Source: Hyphomicrobiales bacterium (GTDB lineage: Bacteria > Pseudomonadota > Alphaproteobacteria > Rhizobiales > Aestuariivirgaceae). From it: DNA of 9,352 nucleotides. The position numbers were made by a program, and so were the translations under genes. Where the stretch lies: the NCBI GenBank assembly GCA_023266715.1, contig JAHFPK010000096.1, positions 1 to 9,352 on the forward strand, written 5' to 3'. A model generated the notes under the pieces. That model was not told the DNA's origin and made no database searches. It saw only the letters and a program-made list of their open reading frames with translations. Shown piece after piece: positions 1 through 6,857 of the stretch (its first letter is position 1; every line of letters starts with the position of its first letter).

Positions 1-2
1 GC

Positions 3-278
3 CATCACCCGATCTCCCGAGCGGTCTTCCGGTACTGCCGGGATCACCGTGAGGAGCTGATCAAGCTGCACCAGGAATGGTGGCTTAATAACACCGAGCC
101 CGCCGGCAGCGAAGACCTTAAGGCAAGGCTCCGGGCGCAGATTGCGCAGGATTTCATTGACATCGATTTCGACGATATCGCTGGCTTCTATCTCCCAGAG
201 CTGAGGCCAAAAGCCATCGCGCCATCAATGGCCGAGCAACGGCCTGACAACCTCATGACCGAAGTGACGGGGTACTGA
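3..278 (+). CDS. Partial C-terminal end of an upstream phage gene, possibly portal or portal-adjacent
   Basis: An open frame runs in from the window edge and ends at TGA 276-278, giving about 91 residues with no start in the window. The visible part is charged and helix-prone: an Arg/Glu/Trp-rich stretch (RDHREELIKLHQEWW) is followed by an acidic segment (DFIDIDFDDIAGFYLPEL) and a short polar tail. I do not recognise the family. In tailed phages the gene just before the scaffold module is often the portal, so a portal C-terminus or portal-adjacent structural protein is possible, but this rests only on gene order. Only one base separates its stop from the next start at 280, which suggests translational coupling in one operon. 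Confidence 0.6.
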   Translation, partial: HHPISRAVFRYCRDHREELIKLHQEWWLNNTEPAGSEDLKARLRAQIAQDFIDIDFDDIAGFYLPELRPKAIAPSMAEQRPDNLMTEVTGY

Positions 279-279
279 C

Positions 280-675
280 ATGCGCGAGAAGATGTTCCAA
301 CGCAAAGACATCGGTTTTCTTGCCGGTAAATTCGACGGCAAGAACCGTTCCGGCTATTCACCCGTGGGCGACAGCGTCTGTGTCATGGTTGACAGCGTCG
401 ATGGCTTCCTTGGCAAGAACAAGGTCATTGCCATGACGCAGGCACAGATCGACCAGCAGAACAACGGCGCCACCTCGGGAATCATTGTGGCCATGGGCGT
501 CAACGCCTTTGTCTGGTCAGCCGACCGCCAGCGCCCCTTCGGCGACGACAAGCCCAAGGTTGGAGACCGCGTTTTCTTCGTCCGCTACGCCGGGGAATTC
601 ACTATGGGCGTCGATGAAAAACCCTACCGCATCATGAGCGATAATTCGATCATCGCTATCTTCAAGGAGCAATAA
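280..675 (+). CDS. GroES-like (Cpn10-type) co-chaperonin, phage-encoded
   Basis: The 131-residue product has the layout of a GroES/Cpn10 subunit. GDSVCVMVDSV (30-40) matches the first beta-strand, and a flexible Gln/Asn-rich segment (about 44-66) sits where GroES has its mobile loop; VIAM at 49-52 could serve as the hydrophobic tripeptide that docks on GroEL. GIIVAMG (67-73) matches the GxVVAVG strand, KVGDRVFFVRYAG (93-105) the KxGDxVxFxxYxG signature, and YRIMSDNSIIAIF (116-128) the C-terminal strands. It is longer than bacterial GroES (about 97 residues) because of an N-terminal extension of about 28 residues and an insert at 74-92. By family knowledge, such proteins form a heptameric lid on the GroEL chamber; T4 gp31 does this for capsid folding. 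Its place before scaffold and capsid genes fits that role. The start at 280 follows a weak GACGGGG Shine-Dalgarno-like sequence; ATG 292 is an alternative. Confidence 0.8.
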   Translation: MREKMFQRKDIGFLAGKFDGKNRSGYSPVGDSVCVMVDSVDGFLGKNKVIAMTQAQIDQQNNGATSGIIVAMGVNAFVWSADRQRPFGDDKPKVGDRVFFVRYAGEFTMGVDEKPYRIMSDNSIIAIFKEQ

Positions 676-676
676 A

Positions 677-1618
677 ATGGCCAATGAACACGAGAACAAC
701 GAAGACCTTGACTTGGAGAACAAGACCGAACTTGAGCCGGGTGCCGAGAGCGCTGAAGGCGATCCGCTAGCAGACACCGACCCCTCCACTCCTGAAGAAA
801 AGGCATATGCCGCCCGGCTGGGCTGGGTTTCGGAATCTGATTGGGATGACGCCCGGGCCGAGAAGGCGGGCATCCGCAAGCCTGCCCGCTTCAAGACGGC
901 GCGCGAATTCATCGCCGATACCCAGGACAACGTGCCCTTCATGCGCGACCGCCTGCAGAAGCAGGACCGGCAGATACAGGACCTTAACTCCAAGCTTACG
1001 GATGTCCACCAAGTTGTGATCGGCCAGCGCGATATGACCATCAAGGCGGTGGCGCGGGCTAGGCAACAGGGGATTGAGGAAGCCGAGCAGCGAATGCGCG
1101 ATGCGGTGGCCAGTGGCGAGATTGCCGATTACGACAAAGCGGTGGAAGACCGTGACAAACTGCTCAAGACGCCAGTGCCAGAGCAGCCTAAGCGTGAGGA
1201 GCCGCAGCAAAGGCAAGAAGAGCGGCCAAAAGCCGATCCGGTGGCCGAGCGCTGGGCCGCTGCCAACCCGTGGTTCAATGACGACTTCGTCCTCCAGAAC
1301 GCCATGATCAGCGAGGAGGTGGAGGTCAAGCGCAAGAACCCAGGCCTCGATCTCTACAGTGTGCTGGAGAAGGCCGCTGCCCTTGTGAAGACGCGCTATC
1401 CGGAACGTTTTGGCCGCAACCCGCGCCGCGAGGCCCCATCCTCTGTTTCCCCTCCCAGCGGTGCGAGGCAGGGCAAGACCGGCTTCGATGCCATTCCGGA
1501 AGCTGACAAGCAGCAATACGAGAAACAGCGCCAGATGTTTGCCAAGATGACGGGCAAGGATGGCAAGCCCATCGTCTACACCAAGGAGGAGTTCATGCGG
1601 GAATACGCGCTGACATAG
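677..1618 (+). CDS. Capsid scaffolding protein
   Basis: The 313-residue protein resembles scaffolds of P22-like and other short-tailed phages. It has an acidic disordered N-terminus (1-45) and then the typical block ARLGWVSESDW (46-56) plus PARFKTAREFI (69-79) and NVPFMRDRL (85-93). A predicted coiled coil follows, about 88-165, rich in Gln, Arg, Glu and Asp. A Pro/Glu/Gln/Arg linker (166-187) leads to ERWAAANPWFNDD (191-203) and a helical segment ending in KTRYPERFG (238-246). The C-terminus is basic (KxxxxYEKQRQMFAKM, then YTKEEFMREY), suiting a capsid-binding tail. Scaffolds direct capsid protein assembly and leave before or during DNA packaging. AAGGAG at 664-669 lies inside the end of the preceding gene, seven bases before this start, so the two are probably co-translated. 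The assignment comes from motif recognition and position upstream of the capsid gene. Confidence 0.82.
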   Translation: MANEHENNEDLDLENKTELEPGAESAEGDPLADTDPSTPEEKAYAARLGWVSESDWDDARAEKAGIRKPARFKTAREFIADTQDNVPFMRDRLQKQDRQIQDLNSKLTDVHQVVIGQRDMTIKAVARARQQGIEEAEQRMRDAVASGEIADYDKAVEDRDKLLKTPVPEQPKREEPQQRQEERPKADPVAERWAAANPWFNDDFVLQNAMISEEVEVKRKNPGLDLYSVLEKAAALVKTRYPERFGRNPRREAPSSVSPPSGARQGKTGFDAIPEADKQQYEKQRQMFAKMTGKDGKPIVYTKEEFMREYALT

Positions 1619-1624
1619 GAAATT

Positions 1625-1957
1625 ATGATGACTCCTTCAACTGAGAAAAGCATCCGCACTGATAGCGGCCAATGTCCTCACACCGATTTGGATATCAATT
1701 TCCACCTGACGAGCATGGTGGATAGCAATGTCGGGTCGCTTCATTTGTGGGCTCGCTGCAAAATCTGCGACAAGCGCATGAATTTTGGTCGTGGCTTAAC
1801 CATGGGGGCTTCAAGCCGTGGGCCATCACGAGATTCCGAGCCTGAAAAACTCGGTATTTTAATCCCAATGATTGCCGAAGGTGACGAACCAACAAAAGAA
1901 TGGGGCTTTTTTCTCTCTGGCCCGCATTTGGTGACTGGCGCGGGCGATACGGAGTGA
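1625..1957 (+). CDS. Small zinc-ribbon-like phage protein of unknown function
   Basis: The product is 110 residues. Four likely metal ligands are visible: Cys17 and His19 in CPH, and Cys45 and Cys48 in ARCKICDKRM. They are separated by a strand-rich segment. The fragment FGRGLTMG after the second pair, and ILIPMIAEG later, recall a set of small phage proteins with a C-x-H...C-x2-C zinc site, but I cannot name a function. The ATG codons at 1625 and 1628 are adjacent; the AGGA at 1617-1620 is four bases from the first and seven from the second, so 1628 may be the true start. GC content is about 48% by hand count over 1621-1920, clearly below the scaffold gene before it (70% in one counted line), which hints at an accessory gene acquired separately. 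No terminator is evident before or after. Confidence 0.65.
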   Translation: MMTPSTEKSIRTDSGQCPHTDLDINFHLTSMVDSNVGSLHLWARCKICDKRMNFGRGLTMGASSRGPSRDSEPEKLGILIPMIAEGDEPTKEWGFFLSGPHLVTGAGDTE

Positions 1958-2010
1958 AGGATATTAAATCCCTGCATATTCTCCAGCCCTTTTTGGTAAG
2001 TTGACCGCCA

Positions 2011-4653
2011 ATGGCCAAGCAACCCACAAAACCTGCGAAGAAACCCGCATCTGCGGCAAAGTCTCAGGCTCGCCTCGGGATGAATGAAAAGACCATGCCT
2101 ATGAAGGGTATGAGTGACAACGGCCCGCCCAAGCATCTGGCCTATATCACTGAAGACGAGGCCAAAATCCTCGACATGGTGCTGACCATCAAGAAAAACG
2201 CCAAAGGCAAGGATGGCAAGCCAATCCCGCAGACCTATAATCCTGGCCAAGGCCATCCCCTGGAATTCCTGACCGAACTGACTGGTGCGCAGATCAATGA
2301 ATTGCTGCGCAAGACCGACGGCGATTCCGACATGACCAAAGAGGGCGTTCCCAGCTTCATGATGGATGGCAGTTACGGGAGTACTGATCATACCTCAAAT
2401 ACGGGCGGTCAAACCACCAACAGCGGCAGCGGGAGTGGAGGCGGCGGTGGTGGCGGAAACGGGATCAGGGGCAATAGCCTTGGCAGCGCGGGCGCCAGTA
2501 ATTACTCCGGCGATGGCACGGGCGGCCAGGTCAATCTCGATCATGTCGGCGGCAGCAGCGGGAATGTCCTGCGCTATGTGAACGGCCAGTGGCAGATTCA
2601 CAACAAGGAAACCGGGCAGCGCATCAACAATGAAGGCGGCGCTTACGATGCCGCGCCAAAGACTGTTGCGCTGCGCCAGACAGTTGCTGCACCCGCCCCG
2701 CAAATCACGCCTGCTTCATATGTGGAGCCGGAAGTATATCTTGATCCGCAGATTGCCGGCCGTCTTCAATCTGCCTTGGCCACCCAGGCGGCCAATGTCG
2801 CTTCGACCATGGCGGCAAAATCCGCCCGCGAGGATGCTCTCGCCGGATCATCATTGGCCGGACTGGCCAGGCCCGGCGTTTACGAAGGAAACGTCAGATA
2901 TCCCTCAAGCGCTTTCAACGACAATGCCAGACAGCGCTCTTTCGGAGGTTATGAGAACAGCTATGATGCGCTGGCCAATGCTGGGCCAAATCTTGCAACA
3001 AGAAGCGTTCCTGCCGGTCAGAGGGTAACCGATGTCTTTACCCGGGACCAGGTGGCCCTTGATCCTTCAATTGCTGGCCGGGTCCAGGCAACAAGGACTC
3101 CGGCATATTCGACTTCAGGCAAAACTGACCGCGAAAACGTCACCACGATTGAGCAGAATGGCGTAAGCCCGTTCGGCAGAAATGTGGGATTCAGGACCGA
3201 TACGGAAACGCCTGCCTCGACGCTTGCCGGTCTTGTTTCGGGCCCCAACAAGACCAACCGCGAATCTGCACCCGTTGCCCTTGATCCATCGCTTGCCGGA
3301 AGGGCGCAGGCCGCCAATGTCACAACGATCAACAGGAATCCCAATGGGCCTGTTCCGCAGCGCACCGTTGATACTGCTTCTGAGCTGGGCCGCCTTGCAA
3401 TTGATTCACGCTTCAACGCCCCGCTGGCCGACAATCCCGGAGCCTACAGCAATTCCGAACTCGCCAATGCAATCACGGGCGAACCATCGCGGGCCTACCA
3501 AGCGCCGGGAAACCTTGAGAATACCCGCAGTATCATGTCAGACCCGACGGCCGGAACGATTGCTCCTTCGCCGAGCGGGAATATCGGAACTTTCGTTGAA
3601 TCTCCTATGATTTCAGGCCCTGGCAAAACCAATAGGGAAGTTGCGGCCGAGCCTTTGACTTCGGCTCCGGGAAAGACTGACCGGGTACGCGATATCATCA
3701 TGGGCACCGCTCCGGTGCCGCGCAGCAATGTCCTGCCTTTCCGCAATGGCGTGCCCGGCGCCAGCCTGACGCGCGTGGCAAATCCAAGCATCAATACCAC
3801 GCCCGATTCCAGCCTGTCGCCGCTTGCCACTCAATCGCCTCCGGCTGGCGATAATCCCGTACCTTCGGTAACGCCCCAGGAGCGCCAATTGCAGCCGTCA
3901 CGGCCAGTTTCCGCCCCCTCGCCCGTGCCCGGCGCGGGGATTGCCGCAATTTCTCCGGCGGAGCGCCAGCGGTTCATGTCTTCCCAGCCAGTTCCGGCCC
4001 AGTCGCCCGTTTTCAATGACCTTCAGACAGAAATGGATGCGGCCAATCCTGATGCCGCACCGGCCAAAGGCTATATTGGCACTATCACGCCAGAGCAAGA
4101 TGCTGCGGCAGGCACCTCAAGCATCACAGCGCCAGAACCGGGCGCAGGCGGCAGTACGGATACGACCGGCGGCACTCCATCCGGAGAACCCGGATCAAAT
4201 CCGCCGCCTTCCGGCGATACCTCAACGGAATATCTCCCCGGCATCATGCCGTGGGACCGCGGAGCTTATCAGGAAATCGCCAAGGCCTATGAGGCGGCGG
4301 GACTTACTTACAGCCCGCAGCAATTCCAAGCGGCCTTCTACAATGAACAGTCCTATGTTCCCGACCATCCCGCTGCCGACACGGAGGCAATGGTTCCGGA
4401 CAACATGACTTCAGAGCTTTATGGCGGCATCATGCCGTGGGACCGGCAGGCCTATAACCAGTTGCGCAAGAGTTATGAGGCAATCGGCCAGGCCTATACG
4501 CCGCAGCAATTCATTGCCCAGTTTTATGCGACCGAGCCGCCGCCTGCCACGTCGGTTCCATTTGTACGTCAAACCAGCCCTCCCGCTGGCGCAGTTGACC
4601 CGATAAAGCCAAACGCGCCCATCCGGACCCAAGACATTCCACTCGCCGCTTAA
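2011..4653 (+). CDS. Large low-complexity, repeat-containing phage protein (880 residues), unknown function
   Basis: The protein has a Lys/Ala/Pro-rich basic N-terminus (1-22), then a short possibly folded segment with HLAYITEDEAKIL (42-54), LEFLTELTGAQINELL (84-99) and EGVPSFMMDG (111-120). A Gly/Ser/Asn-rich stretch with seven consecutive glycines (143-149) follows. Most of 210-740 is Pro, Ser, Ala, Thr and Asn-rich and probably disordered, with few hydrophobic clusters. It contains two short repeat families (LDPxxAGR and KT[DN]R) and ends with two copies of a 36-residue PWDRxAY...PQQF module. No signal peptide or membrane segment is seen. The start is fixed by an in-frame TGA at 2002-2004, but no clear Shine-Dalgarno sequence precedes it. 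Its place between scaffold and capsid genes suggests a virion or assembly protein; an internal head or ejected protein is one possibility. I do not recognise a named family. Confidence 0.72.
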   Translation: MAKQPTKPAKKPASAAKSQARLGMNEKTMPMKGMSDNGPPKHLAYITEDEAKILDMVLTIKKNAKGKDGKPIPQTYNPGQGHPLEFLTELTGAQINELLRKTDGDSDMTKEGVPSFMMDGSYGSTDHTSNTGGQTTNSGSGSGGGGGGGNGIRGNSLGSAGASNYSGDGTGGQVNLDHVGGSSGNVLRYVNGQWQIHNKETGQRINNEGGAYDAAPKTVALRQTVAAPAPQITPASYVEPEVYLDPQIAGRLQSALATQAANVASTMAAKSAREDALAGSSLAGLARPGVYEGNVRYPSSAFNDNARQRSFGGYENSYDALANAGPNLATRSVPAGQRVTDVFTRDQVALDPSIAGRVQATRTPAYSTSGKTDRENVTTIEQNGVSPFGRNVGFRTDTETPASTLAGLVSGPNKTNRESAPVALDPSLAGRAQAANVTTINRNPNGPVPQRTVDTASELGRLAIDSRFNAPLADNPGAYSNSELANAITGEPSRAYQAPGNLENTRSIMSDPTAGTIAPSPSGNIGTFVESPMISGPGKTNREVAAEPLTSAPGKTDRVRDIIMGTAPVPRSNVLPFRNGVPGASLTRVANPSINTTPDSSLSPLATQSPPAGDNPVPSVTPQERQLQPSRPVSAPSPVPGAGIAAISPAERQRFMSSQPVPAQSPVFNDLQTEMDAANPDAAPAKGYIGTITPEQDAAAGTSSITAPEPGAGGSTDTTGGTPSGEPGSNPPPSGDTSTEYLPGIMPWDRGAYQEIAKAYEAAGLTYSPQQFQAAFYNEQSYVPDHPAADTEAMVPDNMTSELYGGIMPWDRQAYNQLRKSYEAIGQAYTPQQFIAQFYATEPPPATSVPFVRQTSPPAGAVDPIKPNAPIRTQDIPLAA
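2740..3315 (+). repeat. Protein-level repeat family LDP[QS][IL]AGRxQ (three copies)
   Basis: Within the 880-residue protein the motif Leu-Asp-Pro-(Gln/Ser)-(Ile/Leu)-Ala-Gly-Arg-x-Gln-(Ser/Ala) occurs at residues 244, 350 and 424 (DNA 2740, 3058 and 3280). The copies are 106 and 74 residues apart, so it is not a simple tandem array. The DNA of the copies has diverged at third positions while the amino acids are kept, which points to selection on the peptide rather than recent duplication. A linear binding motif for a repeated partner such as capsid protein is one reading, but this is inference. Confidence 0.7.
3115..3684 (+). repeat. Protein-level repeat family S(GP)xKT[DN]R(E) (four copies)
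   Basis: Four short copies occur in the 880-residue protein: SGKTDRE at residue 369, SGPNKTNRE at 410, SGPGKTNRE at 535 and SAPGKTDR at 551. They interleave with the LDPxxAGR motifs. All carry Lys-Thr-(Asp/Asn)-Arg. They lie in otherwise disordered, Pro/Ser-rich sequence, so they stand out as probable short linear motifs. No function can be assigned from the sequence alone. Confidence 0.65.
4240..4347 (+). repeat. C-terminal module copy 1 (PWDRxAY...YxPQQFxAxFY)
   Basis: This encodes residues 744-779 of the 880-residue protein, starting GIMPWDRGAY and ending in PQQFQAAFYNE. It is predicted helical between the Trp-Asp-Arg start and the Pro-Gln-Gln-Phe end. It matches the second copy (starting 4426) at 22 of 36 residues by eye, with the Trp, Asp, Arg, Tyr, Glu, Gly, Pro and Phe positions conserved. 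The two copies form the only clearly foldable part of the C-terminal half. Confidence 0.78.
4426..4533 (+). repeat. C-terminal module copy 2 (PWDRxAY...YxPQQFxAxFY)
   Basis: This encodes residues 806-841 of the same protein, beginning GIMPWDRQAY and containing YTPQQFIAQFY. It starts 62 residues after the first copy, with a polar linker between. The nucleotide sequences share the block coding GIMPWDR almost exactly but differ elsewhere, so the duplication is old and both copies have been kept. Confidence 0.78.
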
Positions 4654-4668
4654 TCAAGGAGACAATCA

Positions 4669-5208
4669 ATGACTGACGCCCCAGTTCGTGTAAGAGCCCC
4701 TGAAGTTCCTGTTGCAGAAGGCATGCAGCCCCGCGCCAGAGATTCAAAAGGCAGGCTCATGCCGCGCGCCGCACCCGCAGCGCCTGCAGTCGAAGAGGCC
4801 GAGACGGTCATTGCCACCGGCGTCAAGCGCGTTCCCCTTGGCCAGCATGTGGCCAAACTCGCCTATGCGCCCCGCCCCGGTTACGCCAGGCGCTGGGTGA
4901 GCGACCTTCCCGGCCGCGTTGACAAGGCGCTCGCCGCTGGCTGGAGCCACGTAAAAGACCCGAAAACCAAGCAACCTGTGAAATATGTGACTGATCCCAG
5001 CCTCGGTGCTGGCGGCCGCCAGGGCTTCCTCATGGAGCTCCCGGAGGAGCTTTACGAGGAAGACCAGAAGGTCAAACAAGATAGTCTGGATGAGGTGGAC
5101 GAAGCCATCTATAAAGGTGCCTACAATCAAGAAGCCGGCGACAAACGATACAACCCGACCTTCGCACCAAATAAATTCGAAGTAAGGCGTGGTTCCGGAA
5201 AGGTCTAA
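4669..5208 (+). CDS. Conserved phage protein upstream of capsid genes, unknown function
   Basis: The 179-residue product starts with a Pro/Ala/Arg-rich disordered tail (1-45). A compact block follows: RRWVSDLPGRVDKALAAGW (74-92), resembling a phage motif in which a protein describes residues RW(V)xDxxxRVxxALxAGY. Next come an acidic helix with LPEELYEEDQKVKQDSLDEVDEAI (124-147) and a Tyr-Asn-Pro segment (161-163) near a basic C-terminus. I recall similar small proteins placed just before capsid genes in short-tailed phages, but no function is established to my knowledge; a head assembly or minor structural role is inferred from context. AAGGAG at 4656-4661 sits eight bases ahead of ATG 4669, and only 15 bases separate it from the preceding stop, so it belongs to the same operon. 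Confidence 0.7.
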   Translation: MTDAPVRVRAPEVPVAEGMQPRARDSKGRLMPRAAPAAPAVEEAETVIATGVKRVPLGQHVAKLAYAPRPGYARRWVSDLPGRVDKALAAGWSHVKDPKTKQPVKYVTDPSLGAGGRQGFLMELPEELYEEDQKVKQDSLDEVDEAIYKGAYNQEAGDKRYNPTFAPNKFEVRRGSGKV

Positions 5209-5279
5209 TGACCTGATCCTGCGTTTGGCCCCTTAATCAATCAATTCACCCAACCCTTTGATTTGGACAAGGAGCCATC

Positions 5280-5879
5280 ATGGCTAACGCAAACAATCCT
5301 CGCGGGTTGATTCCCGTCCGCTACCGGAGCGGAGCGCCCTACAACGGTGGCTACAACACCTATTACGTCCCGGCGACCAACGGCACCGCCATGTTCATCG
5401 GCGATCCTGTCATCGCGGTGACTGCCGCTTCCGATGCCAATGGCATTCCCACTGTAACCCATGCTGCCGGAGGCAGCGGCACCTATATCACCGGTGCGGT
5501 TGTGGGCTTTGTCTCGGCCGGCGATCCCGCCGTCACCCGAACCCAGGACCTCGGGCCTTACCGCGCCGCCTCTGTGGCAGCCTACGTAATGGTCGCCGAC
5601 GATCCTGACCTTCTTTTCGAAATTCAGGAAGACGGCCTTGGCGGCGCCATGGGCGTCGGCGCTGGTTCACGGAACGCGGACCTCATCTCCGGCACCGGCT
5701 CGGCCTATACCGGTTATTCCGGCTGGCTGCTTGATTCCAGCACGCTTCAGACGACAAACACCCTCCAACTGCGCATCTTGAAGCCAGTTGAACGGGCCGA
5801 CAACGACCCAACGCTGACTTACGCGAAGTGGCTGGTTTCCATCAACCTGCACACCGCGCGCAACCTGACCGGCATTTAA
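5280..5879 (+). CDS. Conserved phage virion-associated protein, possible capsid decoration protein
   Basis: The 199-residue protein begins MANANNPRGLIPVRYRSG and continues with NTYYVPATNGTAMFIGDPV (26-44), VVGFV (74-78), YRAASVAAYVMVADDPDLLFEIQEDG (94-119), SGWLLDSST (147-155) and LQLRILKPVERADND (162-176). I recognise this as a widespread conserved protein encoded next to capsid genes in many tailed phages and prophages. It is beta-strand rich, without signal peptide or membrane segment. The VADDPDLLFEIQEDG stretch is the most distinctive. A capsid decoration or stabilising role is a reasonable inference from position and size but is not shown here. AAGGAG at 5269-5274 lies five bases before the ATG. 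It is followed 13 bases later by the capsid gene. Confidence 0.78.
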   Translation: MANANNPRGLIPVRYRSGAPYNGGYNTYYVPATNGTAMFIGDPVIAVTAASDANGIPTVTHAAGGSGTYITGAVVGFVSAGDPAVTRTQDLGPYRAASVAAYVMVADDPDLLFEIQEDGLGGAMGVGAGSRNADLISGTGSAYTGYSGWLLDSSTLQTTNTLQLRILKPVERADNDPTLTYAKWLVSINLHTARNLTGI

Positions 5880-5892
5880 GGAGTATTGAGAT

Positions 5893-6801
5893 ATGGCCGT
5901 CATCAACACTGGTTCACATCCCAAGGCTCTCTGGCCGGGGGTGTACAAATTCTGGGGCACCAAGTACGAGCAGTTTGAGCCGATCTGGCCCAAGATGTTC
6001 GAAAAGCGGGACTCCACCAAGAACTACGAGGAAGCCGTCGAGGCTATTGGCTTCGGGCTCATGTCGGTGAAAAACCAGGGTCAGGCCCTGACCTATGACA
6101 CCGCCCAGCAAGGACCGACCTCGCGCTTCACCCACCGCACCTATTCTCTCGGCTTCATGGTGACCATGGAAGAAATCATGGACAACCAGTACGAGGAAGT
6201 CTCGTTCAAGCGGGCCAACCGCCTAGCAAAATCCGTGTACGAAACCGAGGAAGTGGTCCACGCCAATGTCTTCAACCGCGCCTTCAATTCCTCCTTCACT
6301 GGCGGCGACGGCGTGTGCTTGGCTTCGGCCTCCCACCCAACAGCATCTGGCCTTCAGTCCAACGTGCTGACAGTGGCGTCTGATATCTCGGAAGCGGCGA
6401 TCGAGGACTTGTCAGTCCAGATCAAGAACACCACCGACAGCCGCGGCCTGCGCACCCTCAACAAGCCGCGCATGCTCATCGTGCCTCCATCACTCGAACC
6501 CGATGCCTACCGCATCCTGAAGTCGGTTCTGCAGAACGACACCCCCAACAACGCCGTCAACTACATCAAGGCCAGCGGCATGTTCCCGGAAGGCATCGTC
6601 TGCAATCCCTACCTCACCGACACCGATGCCTGGTTCATCAAAACCGACTGCATGGACGGGCTTATACATTTTACACGTATGGCGCCAGAATATGCCATGG
6701 ATAACGATTTTGACACAAAAAACGCGAAATCTGCGGTCGTTTGTCGCTGGATTGAAGGATGGATGGATTGGCGTCAACTATTTTCTAGTCAAGGCGCATG
6801 A
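5893..6801 (+). CDS. Major capsid protein, Mu gpT-like family (HK97 fold expected)
   Basis: The 302-residue protein shows the hallmarks of the Mu gpT-like major head subunit: FTHRTYSLGFMVTMEEIMDN (79-98), the SASHPTASG loop (145-153), DISEAAIEDL (164-173), RGLRTLNKPRMLIVPPSLEPDAYRIL (184-209), NPYLTDTDAWFIKT (238-251), DNDFDTKNAKS (270-280) and the C-terminal GWMDWRQLFSSQGA (289-302). Length suits the family, and the C-terminus looks intact. It would form the capsid shell after folding and scaffold-directed assembly. AAGGAG at 5878-5883 overlaps the preceding stop, nine bases before ATG 5893. Residues 257-302 (6661-6801) use a different, lower-GC codon set (CTT ATA CAT TTT ACA CGT at the switch) from the C-ending codons upstream. 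This suggests that the gene end was replaced by recombination or homing. Confidence 0.9.
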   Translation: MAVINTGSHPKALWPGVYKFWGTKYEQFEPIWPKMFEKRDSTKNYEEAVEAIGFGLMSVKNQGQALTYDTAQQGPTSRFTHRTYSLGFMVTMEEIMDNQYEEVSFKRANRLAKSVYETEEVVHANVFNRAFNSSFTGGDGVCLASASHPTASGLQSNVLTVASDISEAAIEDLSVQIKNTTDSRGLRTLNKPRMLIVPPSLEPDAYRILKSVLQNDTPNNAVNYIKASGMFPEGIVCNPYLTDTDAWFIKTDCMDGLIHFTRMAPEYAMDNDFDTKNAKSAVVCRWIEGWMDWRQLFSSQGA

Positions 6802-6804
6802 TGC

Positions 6805-6813
6805 TGATATAAT
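6805..6813 (+). promoter_or_regulatory. Possible extended -10 promoter element after the capsid stop
   Basis: The sequence TGATATAAT is a perfect extended -10 element (TGn plus TATAAT, hexamer 6808-6813). There is no good -35 at 17 bases upstream, as extended -10 promoters allow. Transcription would begin near 6820, only about ten bases before the terminator hairpin at 6829. It would therefore yield a very short RNA unless the terminator is leaky. It lies in AT-rich DNA, so chance occurrence is quite possible. Confidence 0.3.
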
Positions 6814-6828
6814 TGGTTTATTTCTATT

Positions 6829-6857
6829 GGGCGGGAACTTAAATTCCCGCCTTTTTC
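6829..6857 (+). terminator. Rho-independent terminator after the major capsid gene
   Basis: An 8-bp perfect stem (GGCGGGAA at 6830-6837 with TTCCCGCC at 6844-6851) with a six-base loop is followed directly by TTTTTCTT. It lies 28 bases past the capsid stop. It would end the head operon transcript and separate the nuclease gene from high-level capsid transcription. Confidence 0.85.

Noticed and set aside
767..1516. Long minus-strand open frame (about 249 residues), and a shorter one at 517-1044
   Set aside because: They lie wholly opposite the scaffold and GroES-like genes, give low-complexity Leu/Arg/Ser-rich products with no recognisable motif, and are explained by GC-rich codon bias.
1741..2391. 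Minus-strand open frame spanning the zinc-ribbon gene and the start of the 880-residue gene
   Set aside because: It crosses two well-supported plus-strand genes and shows no family motif or ribosome binding site.
2630..4606. Several plus-strand alternate-frame open frames within the 880-residue gene
   Set aside because: Pro/Arg/Ser-rich products typical of shifted reading of GC-rich DNA; the 880-residue frame is continuous and carries conserved repeats.
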